From positions 210,996 to 235,525 of the forward strand of contig RQSC01000008.1 in NCBI GenBank assembly GCA_013416795.1: 24,530 bases of DNA, given 5' to 3'. The stretch is from Prasinococcaceae sp. CCMP 1430. Its lineage: Eukaryota > Prasinodermophyta > Palmophyllophyceae > Prasinococcales > Prasinococcaceae. The position numbers and the translations under genes were made by a program. Below the pieces are notes generated by a model, which was not told the DNA's origin, did no database searches, and saw nothing but the letters and a program-made list of their open reading frames with translations. Every line of letters begins with the position of its first letter. The first letter of the stretch is position 1. Below are positions 20,445 through 24,530 of the stretch, one piece after another.

Positions 20445-20720
20445 GTGTGTCCGTGCCATCCAGCTCAGCAGACGCGTCGTGGCGCCGCGCGTGGTGTGCG
20501 TCTGCTGTCTGCAGTTTGCGCGTGGGCGTTGACGCACGCCGCAGGCGGGAGCGCGGCGTTCGAGGTTGATGATCACCCGGCCCGTTACGACCCGCGCCCG
20601 GCGAGCGGCGTGCGCGGCAACTCCGCAGGGAGCCACACCGCGCTGTTGCCGCCAGCGCCCGGCGAGCCGTTTTGGCACAGCCGGCCGGAGATTTTGGCAG
20701 ATTTGGTGCGCGGCTTTTGA
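20445..20720 (+). CDS. weak ORF, possible small secreted or lumenal protein
   Basis: Open frame with a hydrophobic segment (VRLLSAVCAWALTHAAGG) followed by a hydrophilic part, FEVDDHPARYDPRPASGVRG and PPAPGEPFWHSRPEILADL, with mostly G/C third positions up to about 20690. It begins with GTG rather than ATG, so if real it needs a 5' exon. I recognise no family. A chance open frame in GC-rich DNA is a serious alternative. Confidence 0.22.
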   Translation: MCPCHPAQQTRRGAARGVRLLSAVCAWALTHAAGGSAAFEVDDHPARYDPRPASGVRGNSAGSHTALLPPAPGEPFWHSRPEILADLVRGF

Positions 20721-20781
20721 CAGCGCCCCGCTGCTAGCGCAGGTCTAAGAAGGAGTCCTCTTGTGATGCGGTGCCAAAGCG

Positions 20782-20997
20782 ATGAGCGAGGGGAGGGGCG
20801 TGGGTGGTCGCCCGGGCGGCCGTGCGACGGCCCACGTCTCGAGCAGGGCCCCGACCGAGGCGGCCGCAATCGTCCGCTTGGCGGAGGTATTGACCACGTT
20901 ACTCATGTGCCGCGCCGCGGGCGACCCACTCGAGCCCGAAGAGGTCGCTCATTGGTGCGACGTTCTTCGTCTTGGTCTGCTTCCCGCCCGCCCCTGA
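20782..20997 (+). CDS. weak 71-residue ORF
   Basis: Begins with an ATG after a purine-rich leader. A Gly/Arg-rich start is followed by an amphipathic helical part, AAAIVRLAEVLTTLLMCRAA, then PLEPEEVAHWCDVLRLGLLP. No family recognised. The minus strand is also open here (ending APMSDLFGLEWVARGAAHE), so the coding strand is not decided. Confidence 0.2.
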   Translation: MSEGRGVGGRPGGRATAHVSSRAPTEAAAIVRLAEVLTTLLMCRAAGDPLEPEEVAHWCDVLRLGLLPARP

Positions 20998-21726
20998 CTG
21001 AGTGACTGCGAAACATTGGAGGCGTCCCACCCGTCGGTGGGACCGGGCACGTGTCCGCGTGCAGCACTGGTGGGACCGCCGTCCGCCGCCGCGCCGGGCC
21101 GTCCCGCGGCGCGCGCGGATCGGAAACGGATCGTTTCCTGCGCTCGCAGCCCCACGCGCCGCGCAGCGCCGCGCTCGCGCCGCGCGCTCGCGCGCCGCGC
21201 CGCCTCCCATCCGCGGCCCAGTCAAAAAATATCCCGACCGGACCACCCAAACCAACCGCTTCAACAACCAGTCAACCACCCACCAGCCACAGCTGCAGCC
21301 GGCCGGAGGCCGTCGGGGCGCCGCCGCGCCCGCGAATTCGGCCGGATTTTGTCGAACACAATTCTTTTTGTTGGGAGATCGGTTTGCAATGGATTTTGAT
21401 GGGCGTTTTTTTTGGCCCGTCGACCGTTTCGGCGCGCGCGGGCGGCCGCGGCGGCGCCTGATCCGATCGGCCCATTAAGAGCTCGGAGGCCGACCCCAAG
21501 ACCGAGCNGCAACCGCCTCCCCCTTTTCGGCGCGCCGCGCCACGCACGCATCGGAAAGCGCGCGCGTGCTCGCACTTTCATCGCGCGAGCCGAGGCGGCG
21601 GCGCATCCGGCGAGCGGCGGACGGCAGGCGGGGCGCCCTCCCCCCCCTCCCACGTCCCCATCCATCCCCCTCCCTACCAAGCAGCGATCACGGAACGCAG
21701 CAGCCGCGTCGCGCGCGACGATCTCA

Positions 21727-22785
21727 ATGGCGCCACCGGAGGCGACGGGCGATGGGCCCGGGGCGGCGCTCACCGTGCAGCAGCAGGAGGCCTACCTGTT
21801 CCAGCGGATGCCCAAACACCAGCAGCAGGAGCAGGGAGCGGGCGAGCGGGCGGGGCAGCGCGTCGTGCTGCAGCAGGCGAGGCAGACGGCGGCGGACAGA
21901 AGGGTGCAGGGGAACGCGCGCGATCACGCGGCAGGCGGGTGGCATGATGAGGCGGCCCTGCGCGTGCGAGCTCTGCTCGCGGCCGACGCCGCCTGGGGGC
22001 GCCCCCGTCCGGCAGCGGGCGGCGCGCTGCGGCAGTTGAGGCCGGAGCTCGCCGCGTGGGCGTGGGAGCTGGGCAGCGCGCTCGAGCTCTCGAGCGAGTC
22101 GGTGCACATGGCGATGGTGATCGTAGACCACCAATGCACGCGCATGCGCGTGATCAGGCCCAATCTCCAGATGTCGCTGGTGGCCGCCGTGCGCATCGCC
22201 ACCAGGGCGGCGGACGAGAACGTGCCGTCGGCCGAGCAGCTCTCCGAGATGACCGCAGGCACGTACTCGCCGCGGCTGATCCTTGCGACGGAGGAGAAGA
22301 TTCGCGCGGTGCTCGCCCTCACCGACGCCGTCAAGCCTGCGCTCGCACCGCCGCTGGGCGGGGAGGGTGCCGAGGGGAACCCGGCGCGCGCGAGGCTGCC
22401 GCCTCACGCGCTGGAGGCGCTCGACGCGCTCAGCGAGTACGCGGGCGTGACGGCGGACAGGCGCGCGGAAGAGACCGCGCGGCGCGTGCTCAACCAGGCC
22501 CTGTGCGTGAGCGACCTGGCGATGAACATCCCCACGACGGAGCTGGCCGCCGCGGCGCTGCTGTGTGCAGAGAGCGCGGACGCGCGCGCGGTGACCTCCG
22601 CCAACCTCGCGTCTGCGCTCGGCCTGCCGGCGGCGAGGCTGCACGCGATGTGCGAGCGCGTCGGCGATGCCGCGAGCATGATGCCGCCTGTCAAGGATCG
22701 GCACATCAGCCCGCGCAGCCCCATTGGCAGCCTCTGCCTGTTCGACGGCGATTCGGACGACGGCTGCCGCGAGCGCGAGTGCTGA
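21727..22785 (+). CDS. divergent cyclin-fold protein
   Basis: A single exon of 352 residues from the ATG at 21727. Residues 1-75 are Gln/Arg-rich (VQQQEAYLFQRM, KHQQQEQGAG). A cyclin N-box follows at about 100-200: LRPELAAWAWELGSALELSS aligns with the RxxLVDWLxEVxxxxKL helix, SVHMAMVIVDHQCTRM with the ETLHLAVxxxDRFL helix, LQMSLVAAVRIATRAADENV with LQLxGxAxLxxASKYEE, and EQLSEMTAGTYSPRLILATE with the ITxxxYxxxxxLxxE helix. A C-terminal cyclin fold (about 215-310) includes QALCVSDLAMNIPTTELAAA, the YxxxPSxLAAAAL helix. The SK-Y/F-EE motif that contacts the CDK is degraded to TRAADE, so CDK activation is uncertain. Subfamily (A/B-like or atypical) cannot be set. It converges with the CDK-inhibitor gene about 1.07 kb downstream. 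Confidence 0.72.
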   Translation: MAPPEATGDGPGAALTVQQQEAYLFQRMPKHQQQEQGAGERAGQRVVLQQARQTAADRRVQGNARDHAAGGWHDEAALRVRALLAADAAWGRPRPAAGGALRQLRPELAAWAWELGSALELSSESVHMAMVIVDHQCTRMRVIRPNLQMSLVAAVRIATRAADENVPSAEQLSEMTAGTYSPRLILATEEKIRAVLALTDAVKPALAPPLGGEGAEGNPARARLPPHALEALDALSEYAGVTADRRAEETARRVLNQALCVSDLAMNIPTTELAAAALLCAESADARAVTSANLASALGLPAARLHAMCERVGDAASMMPPVKDRHISPRSPIGSLCLFDGDSDDGCREREC

Positions 22786-23854
22786 TGGCCAGCTACGCCT
22801 GCGTGGTGATCCCCTCGAGAGACACAGGGATGGGAGGGAGAGGGACAGGGAGAGATTGAGATTATGACGGCCACATCGACGACTGCTCCGGGGCTGGGAC
22901 GCGCGCGCGCGCGCGCGGCCGACTGCGGAGCGGCGCACCACCGAATGGTACAAGCCGCCGACCGCACGGGCAGATCGCGGCAGCGGTCAGATCTCCTTTC
23001 GTTTCATGCCGCAACTACTACAGTGGCCTCTATTGGCACACCACACTTCCGCCAGCCGATTGCCTTTGGCCCCCTGCACGGCAGGGGGGGGGGGCGAGTC
23101 CACGGCGGAAGAGACCTTCTTCAGCATCTGGCGCGGGTGGGGCGGCTCGCGGAGGGCGAGCTGCTTCCCCGCCTCACAGGGCTTGCACATTCATACACCT
23201 ACCCATGCCACCCACCGCCGTGGCAGGGCTGCACCGGACCACTCCGCCGATGCCACGCGATGGCGGGCAGCGGCGAAAACGACTACAATAACTCGCGGCG
23301 ACGCGAAGGCAGCTCTGCACAGTGTTGGCTACTCCGTGTAATGATCTAGACCTTTGACCGGAAGACGGCCTCGAGAGGCTCCAGCACGCAAGCTCGCGCT
23401 CGCAGCGACTCGGGGCTTGAGGCACAGGTGGCACTCGCGCCCGCAACGGTGGCCCGGGTGGCGTTTCGCTCAGACGATGTTCTTACATACTAGTGGAGGT
23501 TTCTCACCTCACCGCATGATGCTATCCTTAGTGGTTGTTTGGTGCCACGTACGTCTCTACTACGTTTCGAAATGTGCCGTGAGTCAGGGTGCAGAGCCTC
23601 TTCTTCGCTCGATCGATCGGCCGAGTGGTCGCTCGACGATCGCTTCGTGCACGTGGCTGCCCTCGTCTCGAAGTGCGCGCGGGCGCGTGTGCCGTGTGCC
23701 CCGTCCACGCAGCTGGCCTCTCAACGTCTCCGCGCCAGCTCGTCTTGGGTCCCAAGGTGTCGATGTCGTTCTGCTTGAATACACTGTTGTACAACTGCGA
23801 GTTCTGTCTATGGTGCCAAAGGGCAGGCGCATTGGGGGACGGCTCCCACCGCCC
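22786..23854. other. intergenic stretch between cyclin and CDK inhibitor
   Basis: No firm gene. Contents: a purine-rich GGGA/GAGA tract at 22827-22862, an 11-G run at 23084-23094, a small Cys-containing minus-strand ORF (22987-23190, listed separately), and a mixed-composition region 23480-23820 with GATCGATCGG near 23610. It presumably carries the 3' UTRs of the two convergent genes. Confidence 0.4.
22987..23190 (-). CDS. weak 67-residue Cys-containing ORF
   Basis: Starts at an ATG (MCKPCEAGKQLALREPPHPR) with strongly G/C third positions up to the poly-C run at 23084-23094, then loses coding character and ends WCANRGHCSSCGMKRKEI. It contains two C-x2-C pairs. No family recognised. It may be a small gene, a lone exon, or chance. 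Confidence 0.2.
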   Translation of the reverse strand: MCKPCEAGKQLALREPPHPRQMLKKVSSAVDSPPPPAVQGAKGNRLAEVWCANRGHCSSCGMKRKEI

Positions 23855-24271
23855 TCACTCGCCCACCGTGCTCCACTCCCAGCCCGTCTGCGCGGCCGTC
23901 TGTGTGGGTCGCTCGGTGCGCACGTCGAAGCCCCACCTCGCCGCGAAGCGCTCGGCCTCCTCGGCCTCCGCGGCACCGAAGAACTCGTCGAGCTCGGCCT
24001 GCGTGGGCCCGCGCCCGAACAGGGGGCGCGCGACGTGCCGCACGGGCTTGGGCGAGGGCGCGACCGTGCGCCCCAGCCGCACGTGCAAGGCCGGCAACGC
24101 CGGCAGCACTGGCGGCTGCGCTGGCGCCGCGCCGCGCCGCGCCGCGGCGGCAACTGCGGCCGCCTCCAGCTCCGCGTCCGGCTGCTGCGGGAAGGACAAG
24201 GGGGTGAAGGTGTGGGGGGAGGGGCCGCATGGGCGAGTCAGCTCCTTCGCATCGGCACGCCGCCCGTCCAT
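23855..24271 (-). CDS. Kip/KRP-family cyclin-dependent kinase inhibitor
   Basis: Binds cyclin-CDK complexes and blocks the kinase in the nucleus. The C-terminal CDI domain is clear: RPLFGRGPTQAELDEFFGAA, then AERFAARWGFDV and a final GWEWSTVGE. This matches animal p27 (RNLFG...KWNFD...YEW) and plant KRPs (EMEEFF..AE...RF..KYNFD...RYEW). The RPLF cyclin-docking motif is encoded at 24028-24017. The N-terminal part is Ala-rich (AELEAAAVAAAARRG) then Pro/Leu-rich. The start is ambiguous. ATG 24271 gives an unspliced 138-residue protein. However, a pyrimidine tract ending TTCCCGCAG just before CAGCCGGACGCGGAG (about 24185) looks like a splice acceptor; splicing would start at the ATG at 24276 instead. 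The frame is also open upstream to about 24403. Short length and single-domain layout fit the family. Confidence 0.78.
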   Translation of the reverse strand: MDGRRADAKELTRPCGPSPHTFTPLSFPQQPDAELEAAAVAAAARRGAAPAQPPVLPALPALHVRLGRTVAPSPKPVRHVARPLFGRGPTQAELDEFFGAAEAEEAERFAARWGFDVRTERPTQTAAQTGWEWSTVGE

Positions 24272-24277
24272 CGCATC

Positions 24278-24361
24278 CTCTCTCTCTCTTTCCCTCCCTA
24301 CTCCTGCCCCTGACCCCCCCGGCACTTCCTGCAGAGCGCCCCCCCTCATCTCCCCCCCCCC
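24278..24361. repeat. CT/C-rich low-complexity leader of the CDK-inhibitor gene
   Basis: Plus-strand CT-dinucleotide run (about 24278-24292), CCCTCC tracts and a C-run of about 12 ending near 24363. On the coding strand this is a G/A-rich 5' leader or promoter. Microsatellite-like. Confidence 0.6.
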
Positions 24362-24423
24362 CCTTCCCTCTTTCGAGCTTTCCCGTCTGGACCTGATCTC
24401 CATCCCCCTCTCCCAAATGATTG

Positions 24424-24449
24424 GCGCGCCGTTTCGCGAAACGGCGCGC
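24424..24449. promoter_or_regulatory. 26-bp perfect palindrome centred on an E2F-type site
   Basis: Perfect dyad symmetry, centre between 24436 and 24437. The core TTTCGCGAAA (24432-24441) matches the E2F/DP consensus TTTSSCGC on both strands apart from the final base. It lies about 155 bp upstream of the ATG at 24271 of the divergently read CDK-inhibitor gene. E2F control is an inference from motif and position. Confidence 0.55.
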
Positions 24450-24462
24450 GCGCGCCCCTTCG

Positions 24463-24470
24463 TTTCGCGC
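24463..24470 (+). promoter_or_regulatory. second E2F-type site
   Basis: TTTCGCGC, an exact fit to the E2F consensus TTTSSCGC, 22 bp beyond the palindromic site and also upstream of the CDK-inhibitor gene. Chance occurrence is more likely than usual because the DNA is GC-rich, but the TTT start and the pairing argue for function. Confidence 0.5.
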
Positions 24471-24530
24471 GCGCGCGCGGCATATTCCGCGCGGGTGCGA
24501 ACGCGGCGCTCCCCGCTGCCTCGTCGACGG

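Larger units (their letters stand above)
19962..21726. other. gene-poor stretch between HPPD and cyclin
   Basis: Apart from the two weak ORFs listed separately, nothing firm is visible in 1.76 kb. 20150-20190 is a pyrimidine/CCCA-rich tract after a T-run. TGTAAACACTG lies at about 20210, downstream of HPPD. 21213-21300 is strongly A/C-skewed (CCA- and AAC-rich). 21340-21415 is T-rich, with an 8-T run. Base 21508 is N. The 315 bp before the cyclin ATG form an open frame without stops, but of unlike composition. This stretch probably contains the cyclin promoter and 5' leader. Confidence 0.4.

Noticed and set aside
21724-22953. 409-codon open frame antisense to the cyclin
   Set aside because: Arg/His-rich mirror of the cyclin gene without recognisable motifs.
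24424-24449. palindrome read as a transcription terminator
   Set aside because: The host looks eukaryotic, there is no following T-run, and the centre fits an E2F site upstream of a gene start, so a regulatory reading is preferred.

Overview
The window looks like nuclear DNA of a GC-rich, gene-dense, photosynthetic single-celled eukaryote. Reasons: genes carry short spliceosomal introns (about 60-230 nt, GT...AG, with a CTGAC-like branch site); the products are eukaryotic endomembrane and cell-cycle proteins (VPS8, a syntaxin-18 Qa-SNARE, a cyclin, a Kip/KRP-type CDK inhibitor); and there are plastid or plant-type proteins (plant-organellar DNA polymerase, a DUF3119-like plastid protein, stand-alone TrpB, plant-type HPPD). 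The TrpB and DUF3119 N-termini look like Arg/Ala-rich transit peptides with no signal peptide in front. I take that as favouring a primary-plastid green picoalga (prasinophyte-like) over a haptophyte or stramenopile; this is inference, not a species call.

Layout. 1-3.2 kb (-): 3'-truncated organellar family A DNA polymerase. 3.4-8.6 kb (+): VPS8. 8.7-9.3 kb (-): membrane-anchored coiled-coil/TPR protein (FLU-like?). 9.9-11.3 kb (-): CCCH zinc finger plus methyltransferase-like protein. 11.6-13.05 kb (+): four-exon GT31 glycosyltransferase. 13.2-13.9 kb (-): DUF3119 protein. 14.9-16.3 kb (+): tryptophan synthase beta. 16.5-17.4 kb (+): syntaxin-18/SYP81. 17.46-18.3 kb (-): membrane-anchored CS-domain protein. 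18.3-20.0 kb (+): 4-hydroxyphenylpyruvate dioxygenase. 20.0-21.7 kb: sparse, two weak ORFs. 21.7-22.8 kb (+): divergent cyclin. 23.9-24.3 kb (-): CDK inhibitor with E2F-like sites just upstream.

Most neighbours are functionally unrelated, packed head-to-head or tail-to-tail with spacers as small as 18 bp. The exception is the right end: a cyclin-fold gene and a CDK inhibitor gene converge on each other, and the inhibitor promoter carries a 26-bp perfect palindrome centred on an E2F-type site plus a second E2F-type site. The inhibitor combines an animal-Kip-like RxLFG cyclin-docking motif with a plant-KRP-like FF...AE/WxFD/WEW tail. This is the most interesting part of the window.

Exon structures come from reading-frame continuity, conserved protein motifs and splice-site patterns; no transcript or database evidence was available. 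Several 5' ends (polymerase, TPR protein, syntaxin, HPPD) are unresolved and marked as such.
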